IMG/VR virus record: IMGVR_UViG_3300025316_001046
Span: 1 to 20,124 of that record
Source: a virus
Length of the DNA stretch: 20,124 bases
Direction: 5' to 3' (one strand)
Shown here: piece after piece, positions 9,013 through 14,588 of the stretch
Position numbering within the stretch: the first letter of the stretch is position 1
How the letters are laid out: the number at the start of each line of letters is the position of its first letter
The notes under the pieces: generated by a model
Told to the model about the DNA's origin: nothing
The model's input: the letters and a program-made list of their open reading frames with translations, nothing else
Databases searched by the model: none
Made by a program: the position numbers and the translations under genes

Positions 9013-9031
9013 GATTGTTCTCCTCTCGGTG

Positions 9032-9727
9032 TTATTGGGCATATGCTGCGTCGGTGGTGGGACATGTCGAGGATGTCCCACGACGCGGTGTTGTGATAGC
9101 GTCTTCCGCTGGCCAATCTAAACGACGGATGCGGTAGAGAATCGTGCTGTAGGAAACAGGGCACCGCGGGTCACGCGCCCACGCGGACACGCAACGTGAT
9201 TCTCCGAAGGCAGCGATCTGTACGTTGTCAGAGCGGTTGCCATTGTTTCGCTGGCAACTGATCCAGCGGCAATTGTCCGGGGCATATCCGCCGTCGTTGT
9301 CGATGCGGTCCAATTGCAAACCGGGACGATACCTGTGCGTGAGCGCCCACTCTCGGAAAGCCAGGTAGTCATGCACCCATTCCGGGCACACCGTAATACC
9401 GCGTGCGATATACCGATGGCTGTTATGGCGTGTCGTATTGGTGCAGCGGTTCCGCATGGCGCACCAGACGTAATACAGGCGCGATTTCGAATCACCGTGG
9501 CGCCAGTTGAGCGTCAGTAGCAAGGACTTCCGCAGACATCCGCACGTTTGTGTTTTTCGCAGTGCGGTGTTGCTCACCAGCACCTCCATCCCGCAACGAC
9601 AGCGGCAGGGATAGACGTAGCGTTTAGGCTTTCCCGGCTGTTCGATGACCCGGCGCTCACCGGTTATAGTCAAGTCATGAAACTGTGTCCCGATTGGGAA
9701 TCCAGGACGATGCCATCCTCTCGCCAT
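9032..9727 (-). CDS. HNH-type homing-like endonuclease
   Basis: A 231-aa free-standing endonuclease. It has an N-terminal Cys cluster (CRCRCG and TCGCL, about 41-64) resembling a zinc ribbon, then the conserved YYVWCAMRNRCTN and GITVCPEWV segments. The HNH-like core is LQLDRIDNDGGYAPDNCRW (about 138-156). A C-terminal modular DNA-binding end follows (AFGESRCVSAWARD to LDWPAEDAITTP), of the type seen in NUMOD-like specificity modules. GAAAGGAGG sits before the ATG at 9727. It is wedged between a small phage gene and the Sak4-like gene, the position expected for a selfish intergenic endonuclease. A DNA processing role for the phage cannot be excluded. Its target is unknown. Confidence 0.85.
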   Translation of the reverse strand: MARGWHRPGFPIGTQFHDLTITGERRVIEQPGKPKRYVYPCRCRCGMEVLVSNTALRKTQTCGCLRKSLLLTLNWRHGDSKSRLYYVWCAMRNRCTNTTRHNSHRYIARGITVCPEWVHDYLAFREWALTHRYRPGLQLDRIDNDGGYAPDNCRWISCQRNNGNRSDNVQIAAFGESRCVSAWARDPRCPVSYSTILYRIRRLDWPAEDAITTPRRGTSSTCPTTDAAYAQ

Positions 9728-9755
9728 GTCGTCCTCCTTTCGTCTGAAAAATTGA

Positions 9756-9986
9756 TTAGGGTACGAGCGTCTCTTGCGGGTCGTCGATGACTTGCACGAC
9801 ATCGCCGAAGGCGCCGATCAGCGCGGAAGCAATCCGCAAGGTGCCCGACGCCGACGGATTGCCGCGACGTATGGTCACGGTATGCTCGCCGTTGGCCGGC
9901 ACGCCGCCACGGCGCAGGGTGTCCTCGACGATATGTCGCGGTCCGACATATTCGAGCACGCGTAAGACACGGATGATCTCGGTCAT
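9756..9986 (-). CDS. Small conserved-looking phage protein (76 aa)
   Basis: It begins MTEIIRVLRVLEYVGPRHIVEDTLRR and has a central basic strand (HTVTIRRGN) and LRIASALIGAFGDVVQV. This arrangement, VLRVLEY-GPR at the start and a hydrophobic IASALIG near the end, recalls small unannotated proteins in phage replication operons, but I know of no established function. AAAGG sits about nine bases before the ATG. It lies 17 bases after the Fe-S nuclease stop and 28 bases before the HNH ATG, consistent with a cotranscribed gene. Confidence 0.65.
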   Translation of the reverse strand: MTEIIRVLRVLEYVGPRHIVEDTLRRGGVPANGEHTVTIRRGNPSASGTLRIASALIGAFGDVVQVIDDPQETLVP

Positions 9987-10003
9987 GGGAAGGTTCCTTT
10001 CGG

Positions 10004-11017
10004 TTAAAAGACGGGGGCGTCATCGGGCGTCGCAATCAACTCTTCATGCGGCGGACGGCGCTCATACAGGTTGTCGATCACGTGCTCGGCGCCATTGGCC
10101 CGGCACAGCGGGTAATAGGCGCACGGCGCGCCGTAGTGAAAGCAATAGGCGGTGTTGCGCAGAAACCAGCGCTGCTTGCGAGCTTCCAGGAACTGTTGCG
10201 TCAACTGCCAGAGTTCCGCCTCGACTTCAGCCAGTTGGTCGCGGGAGAAATACAGCACTTCCCGGTGGAACATGTCGGGGTCGGCGTATTTCGCGCGCAG
10301 CCGTGCCTGGAAATCGGCATCCGCTTCGGGCAATTTGCGCGTGGCGGTGGTTTTGCCGGTCTTGTTCTTGGCAGCCAGTTCCGCCGCGCGCTGCTGGAAT
10401 TCCAGCGCCGTTTCTCCCTGTCCCTGGCGCAGTTTCGCCTTGACCAGGATGTTGTAGATCGCGCCGGCCACCCGGATGCCGTCATAGCGCTCCAGCGCAT
10501 AGGCGTAGAGCAGCAACTGGAAATCCATCCAGAGTTTCTCCAGATACTCGCCATCCAGGCAGCCGGTCGTTTTGTGCTCCAGCAGGAACACCTCGCCATC
10601 CACCTCGACCAGGCCATCGATCTTGCCCGCCAGCAGGAAGGTGCGGGACGGTTTCCCGCTGGCCGGGTTAATGATGGGACCGGAGAAAATGCGCTCGACA
10701 TCGGTGATCGTGAACGTTTCCTCGCGATAGCGCATGGCATAGCCCAGCATCATGGCGGATGCCAGATGCCACGCCTGTTGCACGTCAGGGTATTGCGCGC
10801 GTTGGGCGCAGGCCTGGTCGATGATCTCCTGCACGGCGCCGATATCCCGCTGGATGTGCCAGTGCTCCAGGCACCGATGGATGAGCGAGCCAAAGCGCAA
10901 GTTCGTGCTCCGACCCTGCGGCACCAGCTCGTGGAGATAGCGCCAAGCGCAGGCTCGCGGGCAATTCCGATAGGTGTTCCAGAATGTGTAGGTTGTCAGT
11001 AGACGAGTGTCTTGCAT
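10004..11017 (-). CDS. PD-(D/E)XK nuclease with Fe-S cysteines (Cas4/RecB-like)
   Basis: A 337-aa RecB-family nuclease. An N-terminal Cys pair lies in TYRNCPRACAWRYLHE (C19, C23), with a conserved His in RFGSLIHRCLE (47). The catalytic core is KIDGLVEVDGEVFLLEHKTT (D134, E147, K149), followed by a DFQLLLYAYAL helix with Q167 and Y171. Three Cys near the C-terminus (C292, C299, C305 in AYCFHYGAPCAYYPLC) complete a Cas4/AddB-style 4Fe-4S site. It likely resects DNA ends to give 3' single strands for the Sak4-like annealer. I chose the start at 11017. A longer ATG at 11056 would sit at or above the predicted transcription start of the promoter-like element 11059-11095, and GGAGAGG precedes 11017. 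First gene of the replication operon. Confidence 0.87.
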   Translation of the reverse strand: MQDTRLLTTYTFWNTYRNCPRACAWRYLHELVPQGRSTNLRFGSLIHRCLEHWHIQRDIGAVQEIIDQACAQRAQYPDVQQAWHLASAMMLGYAMRYREETFTITDVERIFSGPIINPASGKPSRTFLLAGKIDGLVEVDGEVFLLEHKTTGCLDGEYLEKLWMDFQLLLYAYALERYDGIRVAGAIYNILVKAKLRQGQGETALEFQQRAAELAAKNKTGKTTATRKLPEADADFQARLRAKYADPDMFHREVLYFSRDQLAEVEAELWQLTQQFLEARKQRWFLRNTAYCFHYGAPCAYYPLCRANGAEHVIDNLYERRPPHEELIATPDDAPVF

Positions 11018-11058
11018 CACGCATCCTCTCCGGGGGTGAGAAAAAGGTCTCCCCACTC

Positions 11059-11095
11059 AGTTACATAAACGGGACAGGTCAAAAGTGACGAGTCA
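11059..11095 (-). promoter_or_regulatory. Phage-specific promoter-like element, copy B (replication operon)
   Basis: On the minus strand it has TGACTCGTCACTTT, nine bases, CCGTTTATGTAACT. The -35-like CGTCAC (11085-11090) and -10-like TATGTA (11062-11067) are 17 bp apart, the same as copies A and C. The middle nine bases and the downstream leader differ from A and C, so the conserved blocks stand out as the constrained parts. The -35 side lies inside the last codons of the sigma-like gene (stop 11079-11081). The leader to the nuclease ATG at 11017 would be about 37 nt and contains an imperfect GGGGAGA/TCTCACCCC inverted repeat. Confidence 0.7.
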
Positions 11096-11687
11096 TTTTT
11101 AAAGAAAAGTCGAATCCCCCCGCGATAAACGCTTGGTGGATCTGGTCCACGTAGTAATAGAGCGAGGTGCGTCGCATCCCCAGCAGATGGGCCACGTCTG
11201 TCAGCGTGTGCCCGCGCATGATCAAGGCGCAGATCTGTTGCTGCAGTGGCGGAAGGGAAGCCAGCAGCATCTCGATATCCAGGCGAAGGTCCACCAACTC
11301 GGTCCAGGCGCCGGGATCATCCGCATGCATGCCAAAAGGCAGTCCGCCGGTTTCTCCCCCAATGCCCGTCACGAAGGTGGTTGACCAGTGTTCGTTATCC
11401 TCATCCGGCACAGGCGCGCACTTTACGGCAAAGCGTAAGTCCACCCGGCGGTTCCGCAAGAAGGTGGCGATACCGCTCCTGACAATCCGGTCAATGAACG
11501 TGGTCCATTGCGCGCGGGTCGGATCGAATTTGCCCATCTGCTGCAGGACGTGGAGATACAGTTCCTGGCGCAAGTCGTCCCGGTCATCGGGAGTCAGGCG
11601 GTGGGTGACGCTGAGCGTGCGCATCTTCATGCTGATGACCTGCTCGATGTAGGGATCAAAGTCGTACTGTGATGTGTTGGTAGCCAT
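11079..11687 (-). CDS. Phage-encoded sigma-70-like factor
   Basis: A 202-aa sigma-like protein. Residues 30-85 resemble sigma region 2: LTPDDRDDLRQELYLHVLQQ, KFDPTRAQWTTFIDRIVRSG and IATFLRNRRVD. Residues 136-190 resemble region 4: DIEMLLASLPPLQQQICALI, then a helix-turn-helix GHTLTDVAHLLGMRRTSLYY. The roughly 50-residue linker between them is Gly/Asp/Pro-rich and there is no region 1 or 3, as in ECF-like or phage late sigma factors. It should redirect host RNA polymerase to phage promoters, and the three repeated promoter-like elements here are the natural targets. The start has GAGGAGG six bases upstream. The C-terminus ends MTRHF, encoded by the -35 block of copy B. A non-sigma activator with sigma-like folds (ArpU/RinA style) is the main alternative. 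Confidence 0.78.
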   Translation of the reverse strand: MATNTSQYDFDPYIEQVISMKMRTLSVTHRLTPDDRDDLRQELYLHVLQQMGKFDPTRAQWTTFIDRIVRSGIATFLRNRRVDLRFAVKCAPVPDEDNEHWSTTFVTGIGGETGGLPFGMHADDPGAWTELVDLRLDIEMLLASLPPLQQQICALIMRGHTLTDVAHLLGMRRTSLYYYVDQIHQAFIAGGFDFSLKMTRHF

Positions 11688-11738
11688 GGTCGGCCTCCTC
11701 GGGTAGTGATGAGGCCGACGTCACCGCGATGGCTTTCG

Positions 11739-11766
11739 GGAAGTGAGTGCGCGACCTCTCACTTCC
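11739..11766 (-). promoter_or_regulatory. Stem-loop in the sigma gene leader
   Basis: GGAAGTGAG (11739-11747) and CTCACTTCC (11758-11766) form a perfect 9-bp stem with a 10-base loop, about 50 bases upstream of the sigma ATG on the minus strand. There is no T-run, so it is more likely an operator or an RNA control hairpin than a simple terminator. Confidence 0.4.
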
Positions 11767-11772
11767 TACTGG

Positions 11773-11787
11773 TGGAATTCCAGCCAA
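11773..11787. promoter_or_regulatory. Partial copy of the operator-like palindrome
   Basis: TGGAATTCCAGCCAA is identical to the core and right arm of the palindrome at 11898-11921, but its left arm has diverged. The following bases (ACGG against CGG) are also nearly shared. Two related copies 110-130 bases apart upstream of the sigma gene suggest a weak and a strong binding site for one dimeric regulator. Confidence 0.45.
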
Positions 11788-11897
11788 ACGGCGATATGCG
11801 GGCTAGATGAGCGGTCGCCGACACGGCTATGCGGTGGGCTGTTGAGCGTGAAATGGATGAAAAGCCGGGGCGAAAATAGTTCAAAACTTTTTTGAGG

Positions 11898-11921
11898 CGT
11901 TGGCTGGAATTCCAGCCAACG
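11898..11921. promoter_or_regulatory. Perfect 24-bp palindrome, candidate operator
   Basis: Each half reads CGTTGGCTGGAA inward with no loop, so it is a perfect palindrome centred on GAATTC. Zero-spacer symmetry fits a homodimeric repressor site better than a transcript hairpin. It lies about 210 bases upstream of the sigma start and about 175 bases before the copy C -35, so it could control either direction. No repressor gene is in the window. Confidence 0.55.
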
Positions 11922-12045
11922 GTGTTTTTGACAAGGAATAGGGCTAAGCGCAATGGTCAGACAGCCATGTGTCGCTGTGTTGAGCGAGGTATCGATGGGG
12001 TGGGCGGATAGCGGCTTCTCGTTATCTCGGGGTATCGCTGAGCGC

Positions 12046-12073
12046 ATCTCCGGAGATCTATTTTCAAAAATAG
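12046..12073. promoter_or_regulatory. Two adjoining short palindromes before promoter copy C
   Basis: ATCTCCGGAGAT (12046-12057, perfect) directly abuts CTATTTTCAAAAATAG (12058-12073, 7-bp arms, 2-base centre). They end about 23 bases before the -35-like box of copy C, a position suited to an activator or repressor of the head-side promoter. Function is inferred from position only. Confidence 0.35.
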
Positions 12074-12091
12074 TTGGCCGGCTCCCGGAAA

Positions 12092-12144
12092 TGACTCGTC
12101 ACTTTTCCCTGCTGCCGTTTATGTAACTTATTGAGGGACCGTCA
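12092..12144 (+). promoter_or_regulatory. Phage-specific promoter-like element, copy C (head side)
   Basis: Plus-strand copy, nearly identical to copy A over the full 53 bases (three differences, all in the spacer). CGTCAC is at 12097-12102, TATGTA at 12120-12125, spacer 17. It points toward the head-gene block. It retains the TTATTGAGGGACCGTCA leader that serves as ribosome site in copy A, but the following ATG is missing here (TTTTCC instead), so the next supported start is more than 100 bases on. This suggests that a promoter-leader cassette was copied. Confidence 0.7.
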
Positions 12145-12288
12145 TTTTCCGGCTGAGGCATCAGAGCACAGCCATGGTCCTCTGACTGAAATCTGGAGGT
12201 GTTCCGGTGTCCGAGTAGTTCCTGCTATTACATACGCGCTTATACGCGCCGTTCTACCTTCGTATATACAGCGGGACAGACTCCCGAG

Positions 12289-12369
12289 ATGAAGCGTTCG
12301 TTCTTATTAATTTCCTCTCTCCTCGCGAGCTGTCTGAAGAGAGAAGAAAGAAGAAGACTTAAAGACTGA
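12289..12369 (+). CDS. Possible 26-aa small ORF with lipoprotein-like start
   Basis: It encodes MKRSFLLISSLLASC followed by LKREERRRLKD. This has the look of a tiny lipoprotein signal (basic start, hydrophobic core, LASC lipobox) with a highly charged tail. No convincing Shine-Dalgarno sequence is seen, and at this length chance is a real possibility. It sits in the leader of the head-side transcript. Some phages encode small lipoproteins for lysis or exclusion, but nothing here proves that. Confidence 0.2.
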   Translation: MKRSFLLISSLLASCLKREERRRLKD

Positions 12370-12388
12370 GGAAGCTGAGGTGACTGGG

Positions 12389-12526
12389 ATGACTGAGACG
12401 GATAGCCTGACAGACCCTAGCATTCGTTCACGTCGTGTATATGTATATATACGTGAGGCCCATGGCATGGACACGGAACCGCACCGTCTCGGGAGCGTAA
12501 AACCAGGGAGGCAGCCACATGCCTGA
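12389..12526 (+). CDS. Possible 45-aa leader ORF before the 347-aa gene
   Basis: MTETDSLTDPSIRSRRVYVY and onward; not recognised. GAGGTG lies six bases before the ATG, and the stop overlaps the start of the next gene (ATGCCTGA), an arrangement typical of translational coupling. The short length and lack of motifs keep confidence low. It may serve mainly as a leader peptide. Confidence 0.35.
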   Translation: MTETDSLTDPSIRSRRVYVYIREAHGMDTEPHRLGSVKPGRQPHA

Positions 12527-13562
12527 TGCGACACCCTCCCTGTTTCCACTGGACCAAGCCAGGAACACCCAGCCGAACACGTCCCTCTGGTATGCCACCG
12601 ATCTGTCTCGCTGGGAGGATGCCACCGCGCAAATCACCACTGACCAGGATATGGTGCTGCACGGGAAAGCCTATCGGCGCTTGACGCCTGAGTATTACGC
12701 CTGGCTGCGCTCTCGAATGACGCACGCTCAGGAAAAGCATCGACGCGGCTTGCTGCCGGCAGCGGTCTATGACCAGCTCCGCGCGCGATTCAACGTCATG
12801 CAGGATGATGCGATTCAGCGCTACGGGGAAGCGACGTTGCTGGCAGTGCTGGAATCGCTGGATATGCAGGGCTATGAGCCACCGAGCGCACAGGCCACGT
12901 CCCGTTTGCTGGCATTGCTGCAGGATGCTCAGTTTGTTGAAACAACGTCTTCGGCGCTGCCCGATCCGACCGAACCGCCGAACTTGGCCGTGGGTGTCCC
13001 CGTGCGGATGCTCGGTGGCAGTGAAGGCGTCGTGACGATGATCCATGCGGCGGAAGCGGAGTTGCCTGGCGGATGGGTGGAGTTCACCACGACGGATGGT
13101 CAGCGCGGGCAGGCTGATACACGCTATCTCACTGATCTGTATGGCCGCCGATTCGTGCCGATGACTTATACGCCGTATGAGCAACGGGCCATGCAATTGG
13201 CGGCGGACGAACGCCCAGAGGATTTCGACGACATCCTGCCCGACTTGAATTATCCGCCAACCGGAACGTGGCGATTTACCGAAAAGGTTGATCTGCTCGA
13301 TTACTTCAAGGTCGAGGAAATCAAGGAGACGGCGATGGCATTAGGCTGGTCGCACGCCGATCTGTTTCAGAACCGGGGACGATTCGCCATGCCGTGTGGA
13401 CAGGATTATGGCTTGATCTGTTTTGTGCATGGGCGTGCGCTCGGTGCGGTGACCGCTGAGGCCATCGAGGTATTCCCCGAGAAGGGCAACCGTGACCACT
13501 GCACGCGGTTCCATCGACCACGACGTCAGGAGGTGACGCATGTTAGCGCAACCGCGACATAA
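12519..13562 (+). CDS. Uncharacterised phage protein (347 aa)
   Basis: Not recognised. The first half is helical and charged (EYYAWLRSRMTHAQEKHRRG, AVYDQLRARFNVMQ). A middle segment, VGVPVRMLGGSEGVVTMI to GWVEFTTTDGQRGQ, has the beta-rich look of a small SH3/KOW-like barrel. The C-terminal third is mixed and ends with a Cys/His-containing FMP/CGQDYGLICFVHGRA stretch. There is no signal or membrane segment. GGGAGG lies seven bases before the ATG, and the gene overlaps the next one by 23 bases. As the first sizeable gene after the head-side promoter it could be a regulatory or DNA-contacting early-late protein, but this is guesswork. Confidence 0.7.
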   Translation: MPDATPSLFPLDQARNTQPNTSLWYATDLSRWEDATAQITTDQDMVLHGKAYRRLTPEYYAWLRSRMTHAQEKHRRGLLPAAVYDQLRARFNVMQDDAIQRYGEATLLAVLESLDMQGYEPPSAQATSRLLALLQDAQFVETTSSALPDPTEPPNLAVGVPVRMLGGSEGVVTMIHAAEAELPGGWVEFTTTDGQRGQADTRYLTDLYGRRFVPMTYTPYEQRAMQLAADERPEDFDDILPDLNYPPTGTWRFTEKVDLLDYFKVEEIKETAMALGWSHADLFQNRGRFAMPCGQDYGLICFVHGRALGAVTAEAIEVFPEKGNRDHCTRFHRPRRQEVTHVSATAT

Positions 13563-13821
13563 ACGCTGCGCGAATGCACGGGATGTCCTGCCGGAATCCG
13601 TGCTCAAGCAGGTGCAAGAACACTATACCGGCCATCTCTGGGTGCCGACGCCGATAAATCCCGCGCGGCGTCGGCGTGCTCAGGTGCTGGCGCTCTATAT
13701 GCAGGGGCGGAAACAGGTGGATATCGCCCGCATCGTGAAGCTGACGCCACAGCGAGTCTGGCAGATTATCGACAAAGAACGGCGTCGGGGAGTTTTTAGT
13801 CGTGATTTTCATCGGGGCTGA
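13540..13821 (+). CDS. Mor/CD3324-like helix-turn-helix regulator
   Basis: A 93-aa basic DNA-binding protein. Residues 11-38 (NARDVLPESVLKQVQEHYTG, then HLWVPTP) match the Mor/CD3324 family opening (A-D-LPE-LL--IQ---G--iYIP). Residues 50-78 (QVLALYMQGRKQVDIARIVK, LTPQRVWQII) form a clear helix-turn-helix. Mu Mor activates middle transcription as a dimer. By analogy this protein may control the structural block or feed back on the control region. AGGAGG lies six bases before the ATG, inside the end of the upstream gene. Its own target is unknown; the palindromes at 11.8-12.1 kb are candidates. Confidence 0.7.
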   Translation: MLAQPRHKRCANARDVLPESVLKQVQEHYTGHLWVPTPINPARRRRAQVLALYMQGRKQVDIARIVKLTPQRVWQIIDKERRRGVFSRDFHRG

Positions 13822-13948
13822 TGTGGAGAGAGAACAGGCCGTCGTGCGGTTGGCGAATCGCCTCCTCCCCGCCGTGTCTCTGAAGCTGGCTTTCAGAACT
13901 GAACACCCGATGGATGAATTTGAAGGGCACGGCGACAAGTGCAATTGA
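13802..13948 (+). CDS. Possible 48-aa ORF bridging regulator and small terminase
   Basis: It has a GTG start with GGGGAG nine bases upstream. It encodes VIFIGADVEREQAVVRLANR and a further 28 residues, ending DKCN. It overlaps the regulator end by 20 bases and fills an otherwise empty gap before the small terminase. No family is recognised. The good ribosome site and tiling support it; the short length counts against it. Confidence 0.35.
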   Translation: MIFIGADVEREQAVVRLANRLLPAVSLKLAFRTEHPMDEFEGHGDKCN

Positions 13949-13986
13949 ATAATCGCGAACTGACAGCTCTGGGGAGGTTACAACGC

Positions 13987-14478
13987 GTGACGGGACGGAC
14001 ACCAGGCGGTCGCAGTTCACCGAACTCGGCCAGCCGTATGAACAACATGAAGCATGGGATTTACGCCTCGCGGTTCCTGACGACAGATGAGCAGGAGATC
14101 TTCGAGGCGATGGTTGACCGGTTCCACGAGGAGTATGCGCTGAACGACAGCGCCGACTTCATGCAGTTGGAACTGATTTGCCTGTACTTTACCCAACTCG
14201 GACGGGCCATTGCGCTGGAAGACTGGCAAACGGCGGAACGCCTGGACGCCATGATGCGCCGGCATCTGTCAGATCTGAAGGCGACCAAACGCACCCGCGA
14301 GGGTGAGGCGACGCCGGGCACACAGGGGATGAATGCCACGGACTGGGCGAACCAGCTGCTGCAGCGGGTGAAAGCGCGCAAAGACGAGGTGAATGCCGCC
14401 GAGCGCACGCCCGGCGCGAAGAAAACGCCGGAAACAGTGCAGAGAACACCTGCGGAGTCAGGGGAGGAGCACGCGTGA
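13987..14478 (+). CDS. Putative terminase small subunit
   Basis: A 163-aa protein with GRTPGGRSSPNSASRMNNMK followed by HGIYAS, then a helical region (TTDEQEIFEAMVDRFHEEY, MQLELICLYFTQLGRAI) and a charged disordered tail. The N-terminal basic segment with an N-MKHG motif followed by helices is common in small terminase-like proteins encoded just before TerL, which recognise packaging sites and regulate the motor. I chose the GTG at 13987 because a strong GGGGAGG lies nine bases before it. A GTG at 13939 would add 16 residues with poorer spacing. It is separated from the large subunit by an antisense integrase, which is unusual. Small terminases diverge strongly, so the call rests on pattern and position. 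Confidence 0.55.
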   Translation: MTGRTPGGRSSPNSASRMNNMKHGIYASRFLTTDEQEIFEAMVDRFHEEYALNDSADFMQLELICLYFTQLGRAIALEDWQTAERLDAMMRRHLSDLKATKRTREGEATPGTQGMNATDWANQLLQRVKARKDEVNAAERTPGAKKTPETVQRTPAESGEEHA

Positions 14479-14492
14479 ATCGACGACATTTC

Positions 14493-14562
14493 CCGTGCGG
14501 CATTGCGGAGAAGGTCTGTTCTCCGCAATGCGCCACGGCCCTCCAGGAGTGAAGAGCCGTGG
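14493..14562. repeat. 13-6-13 inverted repeat next to the integrase; candidate recombination site
   Basis: GCATTGCGGAGAA (14500-14512) and TTCTCCGCAATGC (14519-14531) are perfect 13-bp arms around GGTCTG. With two central mismatches the arms extend outward to CCGTG/CACGG (14493-14537). A second pair, CCACGGC (14533-14539) and GCCGTGG (14556-14562), overlaps the end. Arms of 11-13 bp with a 6-8 bp centre are the geometry of tyrosine recombinase core sites (Xer dif 11-6-11, lox 13-8-13), and the integrase stop is 27 bases away. The same sequence could be a bidirectional terminator between convergent genes, but no T-run follows on either side. Confidence 0.5.
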
Positions 14563-14588
14563 TGACAATGCCTGACCGAGATGACTGG

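Larger units (their letters stand above)
11688..12288. other. Control region between the divergent gene blocks
   Basis: About 600 bases without a supported gene. It holds a 9-bp-arm stem-loop in the sigma gene leader (11739-11766), a partial copy (11773-11787) and a full 24-bp palindrome (11898-11921) of one operator-like motif, and two adjacent palindromes (12046-12073). It also holds promoter-like copy C (12092-12144) and a direct repeat ATACGCGC at 12232-12239 and 12242-12249. Short minus-strand ORFs here lack ribosome sites and recognisable motifs. A TTGACA at 11928-11933 has no good -10 partner. No clear promoter for the sigma gene could be assigned, although it must lie here. Confidence 0.6.

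Noticed and set aside
10046-11002. 318-aa plus-strand ORF opposite the Fe-S nuclease
   Set aside because: The opposite frame encodes D-E-K catalytic and Cys motifs. The plus-strand product has no recognisable domain and runs against the operon.
11766-12047. 93-aa and 64-aa minus-strand ORFs in the control region
   Set aside because: They lack spaced ribosome sites, show no domain pattern, overlap each other in different frames and cover palindromes that look regulatory.
1141-12144. Reading the three repeated elements as transposon ends or att repeats
   Set aside because: No transposase is present, no target duplication is visible, and copy B conserves only two spaced boxes. Each copy faces the first gene of a block, which fits promoters better.
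14493-14562. Simple intrinsic terminator between the convergent genes
   Set aside because: The stem is strong but no T-run follows on either strand. Kept as a candidate recombination site with termination as the alternative.
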